64,000 nucleotides of DNA, taken from the NCBI GenBank assembly GCA_037447655.1, contig JBBHKE010003029.1, positions 280,190 to 344,189 of the forward strand. The letters run 5' to 3'. This document shows, in pieces, positions 24,701-35,726 of the stretch. The notes below the pieces were generated by a model. The model was not told the DNA's origin, made no database searches, and saw only the letters and a program-made list of their open reading frames with translations. How positions within the stretch are numbered: position 1 is the stretch's first letter; each line of letters opens with the position of its first letter. This DNA comes from Zygnema cylindricum. Taxonomy: Eukaryota; Streptophyta; Zygnematophyceae; Zygnematales; Zygnemataceae. Made by a program: the position numbers and the translations under genes.

Positions 24701-27700
24701 TTCGAGTGAGTATTTTTTTTGACCCAAAATCATAAATTAGTGTTATTAACACTATTCTGATTTGTGGCCCAAAATGACCAACGTTGCAAAACATAATGTA
24801 GTGTAGTTAATTCTAATTAAGTTGTTAACGCTAATAACTCACAGACTCTAACAACTATTGAGCCGTATAGTTTAAGAACTGTCAGTTTTGCAATGGTGTT
24901 AATGTGGCATTAATGGAATTGTTTGCCAATTGATCCGACATAACTATTTGACGGAGGAGAAAAGAAAAAACGACAAGGAAAAAAAGACAACAGGAGTTGC
25001 TGAAGGAAGTGGATCGCCGTCAAACAGATGAATTACAGTAAACATGTATTATGGCTTCCTATTTTGTAAAGTCAAATCATGTAAGACCTGATAGACTGTC
25101 CTTTCTAGTCCCAGAAAGAAAGCAAATATGTCACATCCAATAGAATTTCACTTTTTCCCTCGCCTTCAACACGATTCGTGGCTGAAACTTTTGTGAAACT
25201 TTTACAATCTCAAACTTTTTTCGCCTAAAACTCACAGCAACAGCAAAATCAAGGCAACGCCTGAACCGTTCCTGTCCTAAAAAAAAAGAAGAAGAAAAAA
25301 GAAACAGATGGTAACTCTCGCCCACTATTACACCTTCTACTTCCGACACCTTTTCCCATCGAATGAACCATTTTTAGTCTTTCCACTCACTCACTTGATG
25401 AATGCCCACAAGCTCATGGCCCGTGTGGATGCAATTGGATGGCAGAGCCTGAGAAAAAACGTCGAGAACTTCTCTCCAGCGAATGGCGATCAGCGGGAAT
25501 CCGTAGATTTCCTCCATCTTGGAGGAGACGTCCCATTCGGCCACCAGCTGTCCTCCGGGAGTGTAGTTTATGCTCACCGGATTGGCCACTCCTCCCGCCA
25601 CAAGCTGCCAGCTGGCAGATCGCCCCAATAAGTCACAAACTGAAGCAAGGGAAGGAGAGCCAAAAAAGAGAAGAGTAGGAGAAAAGAGAAGTATGCGGGT
25701 GTATGCTGTCTTCCGGGGGAAGGAGGAGGGAGGTGGGAGTGGTCTAGGGTAGGTTTAGTATTGCTAGTGTAGTAAAGAGTTGAGGTAATAGGACGTAAAA
25801 GGTGAAAAAAACGGAAATGCGTTGTCGTTTCCTGTTGTTAGTATGGTCTACAGGTGTACTGAATCCTATACAGCCTTTAAAGACAAAGCAAAAACTGAAG
25901 CAAAGAGCGCCAAAAATAATAATCATACGGATGTATGTGGTCTTCCGGCGGAAGAAGAAGAGAGGTGGGAGTGGTCTAGGGTAGGTTTAGTATTGTTATT
26001 CTAGTAGAGATTTCAGATTATAGGAAGTAAAAAGGTGGTAAAAGTGATGGATAGGCTACTCTTTTCAACGAATGCATGTTTGGTCTTCTGGACCGTTATG
26101 CTCTCTATTCTTTTCTGTTCTTTTCAAAGGGAAAGAAAAGTACTTTATTGGTAAACATAGAAACTCTCAAATAAAACAACAAATGTTTTGACAGAAGCAG
26201 TAGCCATAACTCTAAATTCCTTCCACACGACTCCTAAAAAACTTGGTAATATGAAGTAAAAACAGGCGTCAAGCTGTCTCTAGGAATATCTTTTTGCAGT
26301 CTCCTAGGTTTTTGTGCAGGAAATGACCAATCCCCATGAAGAAGAAAATGCTCTTTTTCTCCCACTCAACAGTGCTTTATTGTCACCTTTGAAACAATGG
26401 TGGGATCGGCCAATGAGAGAGCTCGAACACCGTTGGGAAATAAGGATATCATCGTTCCTTCTCCACCGGCAATAGAGGAGTTTTTCTCATAAACCTGTTT
26501 AAGGAGGAGGATTAGTAAGTTTATTCCAAGAAAAAATGGTGTCGTTAAAATTGACAAGGAGTTAAGAAGTCGGACCGGTAAGGAACGGCATAAGAAGATG
26601 AGGGTTGAGCTTGAGGGAGGAAAGGATGGGACGAGAGGTCGCCAGGGGGAGAGTGCGGATCAGATCGCACTTTTAGATTATAATATTCCAGGTGGAAAGT
26701 TCCAAAATGAATCTTCTTTTGCTGAACCGGAGGCAAAAACATACTTTCCACCATAAACTTTCCTCCCTAAAGTAAACTTCTCAGTGTCAAATCCCCTCAG
26801 CCTATCCATCCGATGATTGGTTTTCTTTGTCGAATGCAAAACAATGAACGCAAAACTCTCCAAAACTAAAATTTCGAGAAGATTCTGCTACTGTGATTGT
26901 ATCTTTTCCGGAGAAAAAAAAGTATCTTATTTATTTAGTTTATTGCGATTTATTTTGTTGAATAAAATTGACTGGCAACTGACAACTGTACATTGTTTCC
27001 GGCGATAACTCCCAGGGCTCCAATCGGCAAATTAAGAAGATATTGAGTATTTCGCATAAAATAAAAATATTATATACTTTTTTGGTGTTGTGTAAATAAA
27101 CTGATTCTTAAAAACTAATACCCAAACATTAAGTAATTGCATTTCTTCACTTAACAACTGATGAAGAAAGGGATAACAGAAAATTTTCAGCCGCCAAGTT
27201 TGCAGCAAAAATAAGAAATGGCCATTTCATCCCCGCTTCGGGAATTTGAAGCGCCATTCTTTCTTTTGTTTTTCTTTTCAGTGTTTTTCAAAAAGCAAGC
27301 AAAATCCACAGTATTTGAGCAGACCCGCGGACTCCTCATTTCTAGCACTGCCCAGTTCTCACACCAAATGCTGAATGCACTGGGAATTTAAAGAGCCCTT
27401 CTTTTTTATTCTTTTTTTTTCAGCGTTTTCAAGAAAAAGCTAAAATGTACACTATTTGATTAGAAGTGCAGATTTCACATTCCTACCAGAGGCCATTTTT
27501 TGGAACTGAATCGTACAAGATTTTCACATTTCGTGCGACATTTCCTCTCAGGTTTAAAAAAAAAAGAGGTTCAAAAGAACGAGACTGAATCCGGTACCCG
27601 CTTGTGAAGAAAAGGAAAAAAAACAAAAAAACAAAACAAAACAAAAAAAGTGAAAAAAATCATCTGAACACCTCCTCCCCTCCCTTCCCCTCCCCCCCTC

Positions 27701-28331
27701 CCTTCTTAAAACATAAAAAACCTTTGCAGGTCCAAGATGTAGAGATTAAAAAAAAATAAAAATCGAGGAACATTGTAACTGAAAAAACAAAGTGCGTCGA
27801 TTTAACAGCCCCCTATACCCGCAAAAGACAAAGCCTTGGGACACACGTGTCCGTTCCTCCAGCGTGCAACTGTGGCAGACAAGCTGCCAATCAAATTGGC
27901 TAAAAGACAAGAAAAAAAAAAGTACAAAAGAACAAGGGAAAAAAAAAGAAAAAAAGGAAAAACAAAAAAAAAAAAAAGTAAATAAAAAAAAGTGAAATAA
28001 AAGAGAGGCGATTTTAGCGGTTGACCTGTGCGTCGATTCCCTGACTTCTCAAAGCTATGGCTGCCGCCAGTCCTCCCAGCCCTCCTCCCACGATCGCCAC
28101 CCTATCCACCGCCCCCTTCGCTCGCCCTCCCTCCTCTCCCATGGCTGCGATAGCCGCCGGACAGCTGGCAGTGGGGAAGGCGGAGAAGCTTCGAGGAAGC
28201 CGGGAGCAGGAGGGCCTGAAGGAGAAGAAGGAGGAGCGGCGGGCGATGGCCGCGTCTGTACGGCTCACGGGACCTTGGGGAGGAATTAGTGTGAGGGAGG
28301 AGGCGGAGAGGGAGAGGCGTGTAAAGGCCAT
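21710..28331 (-). CDS. Plastid FAD-dependent monooxygenase (UbiH/zeaxanthin-epoxidase-like)
   Basis: Minus-strand exons joining in phase: 28331-28026, 26494-26387, 25604-25395, 24532-24476, 23671-23528, 23364-23274, 22380-22278, 21884-21710, about 397 aa. Exon 1 starts MAFTRLSLSASS, a transit-peptide-like leader, and ends with the Rossmann dinucleotide motif VAIVGGGLGGLAAA (GGGLGG near 82-87). Exon 2 has LFPNGVRAL. Exons 6-7 give VLDRWAYGRVVLLGDAVHAL and LGQGANLAFEDG, the flavin-binding GD motif. The last exon has ALEAYEEVRIPRAQAI, the usual end of this family. Such enzymes hydroxylate or epoxidise small substrates using NAD(P)H; the substrate here is unknown. Oddity: the middle region that should carry the DG (GADG) motif is absent between exons 24476 and 23671, where the DNA is purine-rich. 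The 5' border of exon 23671 is the least certain. Confidence 0.83.
22139..22245 (+). repeat. GGGAAGGAAA-type purine microsatellite
   Basis: An imperfect array of 'gggaaggaaa' units lies in the last intron of the FAD monooxygenase gene. It produces spurious Lys/Arg-rich reading frames. Confidence 0.85.
23745..24130 (+). repeat. Purine-only low-complexity tract (GA/GGA-rich)
   Basis: Nearly 400 bp of almost pure A/G on the plus strand. It lies exactly where the missing central exon of the FAD monooxygenase would be expected. A 210-codon plus-strand frame across it is an artefact of composition. Confidence 0.85.
25632..26038. repeat. Intronic tandem duplication next to a 3' splice site
   Basis: Segment 25632-25803 and segment 25882-26038 are diverged copies. 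Both start with 'c(a)aaaactgaagcaa', contain 'tgtcttccgg(g/c)gg', 'aggtgggagtggtctagggtaggtttagtatt', and end in 'aggacgtaaaaggtg'/'aggaagtaaaaaggtgg'. On the gene strand each copy ends with a TTGCTTCAG acceptor-like site, the lower one only 36 nt upstream of the acceptor used for exon 25604-25395. Confidence 0.8.
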
Positions 28332-28487
28332 GAGAAAAGGAAAATTTTGGAAGAGGCGTTGGCGCGAGAGAGAGATGGTATGCAGATTTGACTGTGTTTT
28401 GTTTTTTCTGTTGTTTTCGTTTTTTTTCATTTCTCGGTAATTTGTTTCGCGTTTTTAACTTTTCGGCGGATAGTTCGCGCTACAGTA

Positions 28488-29031
28488 CACCGCCAATCGC
28501 TATTACTTTAGCGTATAGGAATAATTACCGTTGTTTACGCTAATTAAGAATTTGAAAATTTTGAAAAAAAAACATACATTCTAACTGTTTAATAATTATA
28601 ATTTGAGTCTTTGAAAAAAGTAAATGTCGGTCGCAAACATGCTTACACTAATATAGGTATTTTTACAATATCTGACATTCGTACACAAATCGTACGTTCA
28701 CACAGTCGAAACGTGGTTGTTGGACGAATATATGCGAACGTGATATTTGACACGATTTGATCCCCTTTTTAGACCTCACATTCTCATGCGTCTGGGGCTA
28801 TTAAACATAATGAATTGTACCTTTTCACTTTAAAAAGTACATTTTGTACGGTTTGACTCTGACCGTACATCACACTATTTAAAAGATGACATACTTCCGT
28901 TTTGTACGGTACTTGGAAAATAACCCTAAATGGCGTACAGAAAAAAATAGAATAAGCTACGCTATTGGAGAATAATAAAAAAAAAGGGGGGACGGAATTA
29001 GCGTACACTACGCTAATAGCGATTGGCGGTG
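28488..29031. mobile_element. TIR element, long class (544 bp), best copy
   Basis: The left end CACCGCCAATCGCTATTA and the right end, complement of CGCTAATAGCGATTGGCGGTG, are inverted repeats flanked by TA (28486-28487 and 29032-29033). The copy at 32650-33871 has the same inner sequence plus two later insertions, so this one shows the uninterrupted state. Non-coding. It lies about 150 bp upstream of the FAD monooxygenase start codon and may carry part of its promoter region. Confidence 0.85.
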
Positions 29032-29179
29032 TAGCGTCCGAGCGAAGGCCAACGGTCAGCGAGCTATGCCAGGTGGCACCTGCATGCGCGCACAGAAGTC
29101 AAAGTCAAAAAGGATGACGTGGAGGAATTGTGAAAGCTCCGCCGTACGGCCGTGTGCAGATGTACGGCTGAGTGCGGTA

Positions 29180-29419
29180 CACCGCCAATCGTTATTAGCG
29201 TTGTGTACGCTAATTCCGTCCCGCTTTTTTTTTTTTTATTCTCCATTAGTGTAGTTCATTCTATTTTTTTCTTTATTCTATTTAGGGTTATTTTCAGTGC
29301 GTTGTCTCTTAAATAGAGTTATGTACGGTCGTGTCAGACCGTACATAGATGTACCTTTTTAAGTTAAAAATTACAATAAATTAGTTTTAGTAACCGCAGA
29401 CGCATGAGAATGTGCGTTC
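29180..29419. mobile_element. TIR element, left part, cut by assembly gap
   Basis: Starts with TA then CACCGCCAATCGTTATTAGC. It follows the reverse complement of the right half of the 28488-29031 element, up to the N run. The remainder is lost in the gap. Confidence 0.7.
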
Positions 29420-29429
29420 NNNNNNNNNN
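29420..29429. other. Assembly gap (10 N)
   Basis: Ten N bases, of conventional rather than measured length. The flanks are repeat sequences that also occur nearby in the opposite orientation (29430-29556 is the inverse of about 30956-31080), so the break lies in an inverted repeat and the true gap length is unknown. Confidence 0.95.
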
Positions 29430-30876
29430 GTGTGAATTGCTAATTTTATTATGACGGTCGACGTTCGCAAGCGCGGCAAAATTTTAAGCGGTTGAAACAA
29501 TATTATGAAAGTCAAAGATGTCCAACCGATTGATCGTCAAATTTATACTCAACGGTACTTTATTTGTACCAATGTGTACTTCAAGCGTACGTCTTTTGAA
29601 AAAATGACGTAAGTGACTGTGCGCAACCAAAACAGTCACTGTCATGATCAATTCCCAAGAATAAATAGCATTAAAAAAAAATAGTGTTATTAACGATAAG
29701 GGTGAAGTTCCATCAGACGTTTGTGTAATCGTACGGCCAACTTTACAGAGGATTGAGTCGATGTTCCATCACGAAGAGTCTGTAAACCACGTGTTCTAAA
29801 TTGATTAGCGGCAAGCTACGATCCGATATTGAATATCTTTCAGATTTTTAGCACCGACAAATTTAACTTCAAATCTTCCCTTGCATACCATGTACCTACG
29901 TACGAAATCATCATACAACATAACTTTTATACTTTTTGTAGACGCCAGTCTTTACGCCAACTCATTTTTTAGGGTTTCTGTTTTCGAAACATAACGAAAG
30001 TCCTTTGAGAAAAATAGTGTGACGAACAAAATTTATTGAAAATAGCGTGACGTAGGAATGTTACGAAATTACATTTTTATTTTCGGTTGTATTTTGGAAA
30101 GCACGTGTCATGTGTAAATCTTGTGATTTTTTTCGTTGGTTGTGCATCGTGACACGTAGCTTAATTGTCCAGCGTGTCACGATTTTTTTTTCTGTATCTG
30201 CCAACCCACCTCCTTGAGGTGGGTTGAGAGTTACAAAGAAAAATGAAGCGAAGGCCTCGTAGATGAACATCTAACTGTCACTATTACCTCCCAGACCTTC
30301 GGAGAGTATTGGCAAGATTCTCTATAATGTTATTTTTCGTATATATATATAATAATTCGTACGGTTTGGTACGGATAGTCGCGGATTTTTGTAAACTTCC
30401 CCACTTTTCGTTTGATGGAACGTTTGGGAAAAAAAAATCAAAAAAAAACACATATACTAATTAATCACTAACTCTAATTTGGGTTTTTTCGAATAATAAA
30501 TGCCCACCGTATTGATGTCTACATCAAAAAATATATCCGTACAAAATCTGACAATTCGTACGCCAAAACCTAAATATTCGAGTTTGCGTCTCTTTTTCCC
30601 AGTGCACATTCACATGCGTGCGCAATTACATTAAATGACTTTTTATACATTTGTATTTGAAAAAGTAAATTTTGGTACGGAACAAACTGTCCGTACACCA
30701 CACTATAAACATTGATGTGTACTTCCGTTATTAATGCTAATTTAAAAATGAACCCTAAAAGGCGTAAAGGATAAAGTAGAATTATGGATTGTATTTGAGG
30801 TTTTTTTTTTTTTTAAAGGGCACCAAATTAGCGTTATTTACTCTAATAGCGATTGGCGGTGAACCGTAGAGTTGCG

Positions 30877-32645
30877 TCAGCTTGTCAAAAATTGTACATT
30901 GTAAGTACAGAATACTGAGAATAGTACAAATTTGTAAATTACGTACCGTTGGGTTTAGATTTGACGGTCAATCCGTCAAACAGCTTTGACTTGCGAAATA
31001 TTGTAACAACCGGTTAAAAAGTATCGCGCTTGCGAACGTCGACCGTTGTAAAAAAACAACAATTCACACGGCCGACCAAGGTTTACGGGTAAGAAAACAG
31101 CGGCAACTAAATGTAAACAAAATTGTTGCGCGTAGACACCTTCTCACTTTACGTGAGCTCCACCGTGAGAGCACATGCTTGCTTGTAAATTTAAACTTAG
31201 GGCGATTTCTCATGTGCTAAAGTTACAGTTATTTTGTGTCGTTTTCCTCTATAACTTGGAAAAAAATGAGAAAATCCGCAGCCGTACCAAAAAATTGAAA
31301 TTACCACCTTACAAATTGTTTTGCCCTAAAACTTTATATGTATTGTTGTTTGTAGTCTAGCCCGATGCAATTTGTCGTCTAGCGCGTTTCGGCCCACTTT
31401 CGCGTCCTTCCAGCTCATCTTCAAATAAAGTTCCATGAGGTGAAAGAATGGGCAAATGTTATCGCACGTGTCGAAATTTTTTGACAATTTTTGTGCGTTG
31501 ATTACGAAAAAAAAACCCACTGCACGTTTACAGCATGTGCGTGATTTTTTTTCATGCGCTTTTTTCCGTACAGGGGCCGTGGAAGGGTCTCGACCAACGG
31601 ACGCCATTTCGCAAAAGCGAAATCCGTGAGAGCGCCTCTCTCTCTCTCCCTCTCTAAGAAACGCGTCTGTCTCACAATTCTTGCAATGAAAAACGTCAAT
31701 AATGGTATCAAATGAAAGATATTTAAAAACGATTTATTTTTACTATCTTTGGGCGTATTTTGATGGCAAGTATAGTGAGAAAGGACAAAAAAACACAATC
31801 GAGAAACCATGGCGGAAAGGTTTAGAATTTGTGACGTCGGCGCTGTCATAGTTGAGCGTGACGTCATAATGTCACAAACCCTAAACATCTACAATGCCTA
31901 CACGTCGACAATGTGGCGTACGGACATTACGAAGTGACAAAAACTGTACAGCGTGTGGGTGGACGTATGAAACTCAAGCCGAGTGGAAGTTTCGCAACAT
32001 TTTGTGTACCGTTTGTCCGTCACATGTTTGGTACATGTCTACGCTTGTCACTTTTAAGGTAACAAGTCAACGGATCTCTGTTGCCCTTCAGCGATCTCAA
32101 GCATCGGCCCTTATCTGACAAATCATGGTGGTGAACGATGGTCGAGGCTTGCGAGATTTACCTCCCGCCACCCGGTGCACATTGATGATATTTGTTTTCA
32201 TACCTTTAGTGTAGACTTTTTTTTTAGGCTTCGGGCCGACGACCCTTTTTTTTCAACTAGAGCCTTTGTATAGTGTAGTTTTAAGTGCTTTTGTAGTTTA
32301 GTTTTAGTGTTTGTTTTTATTTCTTAAATTTTATTTTGTTTTTTTACTCATTATGTTGGTTAGCTTTTACAGTATTTGTACTTTCTTTTGGTTTTATAAT
32401 TATAAAGTTATGTGCGCTTACATAGGAATGCTATGAAAGTAGTAGAGATAATCTTCGCTAAAAACAAAGTTACAAGATTAAAGTTTCGGCTACATGGGAA
32501 AGTGCCCTAAGCCGCAAAATTGAAATATAATGGGGAAACCCACGTCTACAACCGTCACCTTTCACAAAGTTCCGACTTCGCACATTGGAACGCTATGAAA
32601 AGTAGTACGGAGAATCTTCACTAAAATCCAAAAGTATTTTTTCAA
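30877..32645. mobile_element. Longer copy of a local repeat element (~1.8 kb)
   Basis: The two ends (about 30877-31174 and 32505-32645) are both present, joined directly, in the shorter copy at 34201-34668. The longer copy has about 1.3 kb between them. That inner part includes a 74-codon frame at 31894-32118 with paired cysteines (NCTACGW...LCTVCPSH), possibly a remnant zinc-binding segment. The 30956-31080 portion is also found inverted at 29430-29556. No transposase motif was recognised. Confidence 0.6.
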
Positions 32646-33083
32646 AGTACATCGCCAATCGCTATTAGTGTAGAAGTTTCTTTAGCGTATATGAATAATT
32701 ACCGTGGTTTACGCTAATTAAGAACTTGAAAGTTTTGAAAAAAAACATACATTCTAATTGTTTAATAATTATAATTTGGGTCTTTGAAAAAAAAAATGTC
32801 GGTCGCAAACATGTTTACACTAATATAGGTATTTTTACAAAATCTGACAAATCGTACACAAATTGTACGTTCACACAGTCGAAACGTGGTAGTTGGACGA
32901 ATATGTGCGAACGTGATATTTGACAACCCGATTTGATCCCCTTTTTAGACCGCACATTCTCATGCGTCCGCAGCTACTAAACAAAATGAATTGTAGTTTT
33001 TCACTTAAAAAGGTACGTTTTGTACGGTTTGACTCTGACCGTACATCACACTATTTAAAAGATGACGTACTTCTGTTTTGTAC

Positions 33084-33538
33084 CATAGTTTTAAAGTAGG
33101 TAAAGTCGCCCATACAATATGCCTATTGTACGTAAATTTTACAATATTACCTTAAGACCCATATTGCATTGGCTTCAAAATGAAATAAAATAGTAACAGG
33201 GTTGAGTTGCACATCGATCGATAGAGAATTAAATGCCATGTCTAAATTTTGAAAATCATTTGGACAAAAAAATATTTTTCTGTGAGTTTTGAGGTACATT
33301 TTACTAAAACCGTCAAATTCGGATGATCGGACGGTCGCTGATCAAAGTAGCAATCTAAGAAGATCACATGGAAACCCCATATGACAACTTACGATAGGAC
33401 TATCGTCAGATTCCAACGATCGGACGGTCGCTGATCAAAGTAGCGATCTAAGAAGATCACATGGAAAGCCCGTAACACAACTTACGCTAAAGGCGGCCTA
33501 TTTAAGGCCTACGAAAAAACGCCTACTTTTGAACTATG
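33084..33538. mobile_element. hAT-like MITE (455 bp) with 8-bp target duplication
   Basis: It is inserted in the 32650-33871 element. The target duplication TTTTGTAC is at 33076-33083 and 33539-33546. The ends CATAGTTTTAAAGTAGG and complement of CCTACTTTTGAACTATG are inverted repeats. An 8-bp duplication with short TIRs is the hAT pattern. Inside it is a tandem duplication of about 100 bp (33316-33490, with 'gatcaaagtagc' and 'ctaagaagatcacatgg' twice). Non-coding. Confidence 0.85.
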
Positions 33539-33657
33539 TTTTGTACGGTACTAAAAAATTATCCCTAAATTGAGTAAAGAATAAAAAGATGAACTACGCT
33601 AATGGAGAATAATAATAAAAAAAAGTCAGAACGGAATTAGCGTACACTATTCTACTA

Positions 33658-33856
33658 CACCGCGAATCGTTATTAGCGTTGAGAAATTATTAGTGTAAAG
33701 AAAAAATTAGCGTCATTTATTCTAATTTAGTACCGGGAGACGTGGCAGATTATGGTCCACGTCCTTAAATAGTGTAGTTTATTCTCTTTAAGGTATTAAT
33801 GTCAAAAATTTGGGGCGCCGATATAGAGTTCATAACGCTAATAACGATTCGCGGTG
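33658..33856. mobile_element. TIR element, short class (199 bp), nested, TA-flanked
   Basis: CACCGCGAATCGTTATTAGC and complement of CGCTAATAACGATTCGCGGTG form nearly perfect terminal repeats. TA is duplicated at 33656-33657 and 33857-33858. Removing it restores the right end of the surrounding 32650-33871 element. The inner sequence matches the copy at 6085-6285. Confidence 0.88.
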
Positions 33857-34200
33857 TAGCGATTGGCGGTGTACTGTACACCGTGAATCGCTATTAGCGT
33901 AATGAAATAGATAGCGTAATGAAACAATTAGCGTACTTGAGTGTTAATTGGGCTTTTTAGGGTACACAATGATACTAATTTATCATTCACTCTAATTTGT
34001 AAATTGTTTTGTATTAATTGTCGGACCATAATATCTAAGCAGCAAATCGAATGCGTACGGCCGTCATAACTACAGTAGAGCAAACGGCCGAAACCAACTG
34101 GCTGCTATAATTTGACTTCGGGAATTGCTAATCGCACTCACAATTTTTGGTGCGCGCAGGTACACCGCGCATCGTTATTAGTGTCAGCTTGTTATTATCG

Positions 34201-34668
34201 CCAGCTTGTCAGAAATTGTACATTGTAAGTACAGAATACTGAGAATAGTACTATTAGTAAATTACGTACTGTTGAGTTTAGATTTGACGGTCAATCCGTT
34301 GAACAACCTTGACTTGCGAAATATTGTAACAACTGGTTTAAAAAGTGCCGCGCTTGCGAACGTCGACCGTCATAAAAAAACAACAATTCACACGGCCGGC
34401 CAAGGTTTACGGGTAGCAAAACTGCGGCAACTACATGTAAACAAAATTGCTGCGCGCAGGCACTTTTTCACTTTACGTGAGCTCCACCGTGAGAGCACAT
34501 GCTGACTTTTAAGTTTTACCTTAGCCGCAAAATTGAAATCTAATGGGGCAACCCACGTCTACAACCGTCACCTTTCAAAGTTCCGATTTCGCACATTGGA
34601 AGTTTGGAACGCTATGAAAAGTAGTACGGAGAATCTTCACTAAATCCAAAGTAATTCTTCAAAGTACA
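34201..34668. mobile_element. Short, internally deleted copy of the 30.9-32.6 kb element
   Basis: About 34201-34498 matches 30877-31174 and about 34517-34668 matches 32505-32645, with the 1.3 kb middle missing. This is the usual relation of a non-autonomous deletion derivative to a longer parent. A 99-codon frame here is a shadow of the repeat and is not called. Confidence 0.7.
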
Positions 34669-34671
34669 GTA

Positions 34672-34865
34672 CACCGCCAATCGCTATTAGCGTACAGGTT
34701 TCTTTAGCGTATAGGAATAATTACCATTATCAACTCTAATTGAGAATATGGAAATTTTCAAAGATTAGGGTTTTTCTAAATAGTGTGGATAACTCTATTT
34801 GAGAATTTGAGAAAAAAAAAGCGGGACCGAATTAGCGTTCAATACTCTAATAGCGATTGGCGGTG
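34672..34865. mobile_element. TIR element, short class (194 bp), TA-flanked
   Basis: CACCGCCAATCGCTATTAGC and complement of CTAATAGCGATTGGCGGTG form terminal inverted repeats. TA flanks both sides (34670-34671 and 34866-34867). Non-coding. It is about 360 bp upstream of the PPR gene's first ATG. Confidence 0.85.
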
Positions 34866-35156
34866 TACTCTACAGTACCGGTTACATGGGCACATACCCT
34901 GAGTCGCGGCTACAATATGAGAATGTGTATCCAAAGTGCAGCACTGTACAGTACTGTACTGTACTTTAGTGTTTGTAATATAGCGTTAATGTTTTGTTGT
35001 TGGGCATGAACTCAAAAGAGTTTTCCAAAAGAATATATTTACAGTAATGCGATTCAGGGTACTTTGCAGTACAAACAATTACTGTACTTTATTGGACGGA
35101 AATAATATACTTTATTGCATTATACTCTGTTTTTGTTTTTTTCAAATTTTTTTTTC

Positions 35157-35158
<2 letters not shown>

Positions 35159-35200
<42 letters not shown>
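35159..35200 (+). repeat. (CT)21 microsatellite in PPR 5' leader
   Basis: Perfect CT repeat immediately upstream of the proposed first exon of the PPR-SMR gene. TC tracts are common in plant 5' UTRs and core promoters, so it may lie in the transcribed leader (inference). Confidence 0.9.
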
Positions 35201-35201
<1 letters not shown>

Positions 35202-35223
35202 GTATTCGAATTTCCTCAAGGTC

Positions 35224-35692
35224 ATGGTAAGCCAGAAAAAAATGTTTATCCTTTTTTGCAATCATGCTAAAATTCTTTTTAATAATATTTTTAAGGGTTT
35301 TACATAAATTTTTTATTTTATCTCAATTGCCGTTAATTCCGGTATTGTATAAATTCATCATGTTTTTCTTTTTTTTTTTTTTTTTTATGATTTTTCTTTC
35401 ATTGATACTCCCATTTTCATTCTATCTTAAAATTAGTATCAATCTAATCGAATAAAATCTGATTTTTTTTGGTGAATTTCGGTGTATATGTTTTAAAGAA
35501 TAGAATATAGGTCGAAGAAGGTATAAAAAATAGGGTTCAGAAAATCTGATATTTACAGTAAAAAAATCCAGAAATAAAAATATGAAATAATAATTCTACA
35601 ACTATATGGGTATAGGTGAGCATTGTTTTTGTTTTTAGTTATTTTGACCTGTGATTTATTTATCTATTTATTTGATGTAATTAGCTTATTTA

Positions 35693-35726
<34 letters not shown>

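Larger units (their letters stand above)
32650..33871. mobile_element. TIR element, long class, carrying two nested insertions
   Basis: The left end CATCGCCAATCGCTATTAGT and right end (complement of GATTGGCGGTG) are flanked by TA. Outside the two insertions (33084-33538 and 33658-33856) it is collinear with the 28488-29031 copy, sharing for example 'gtcggtcgcaaacatg' and 'cagtcgaaacgtgg'. Confidence 0.85.
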
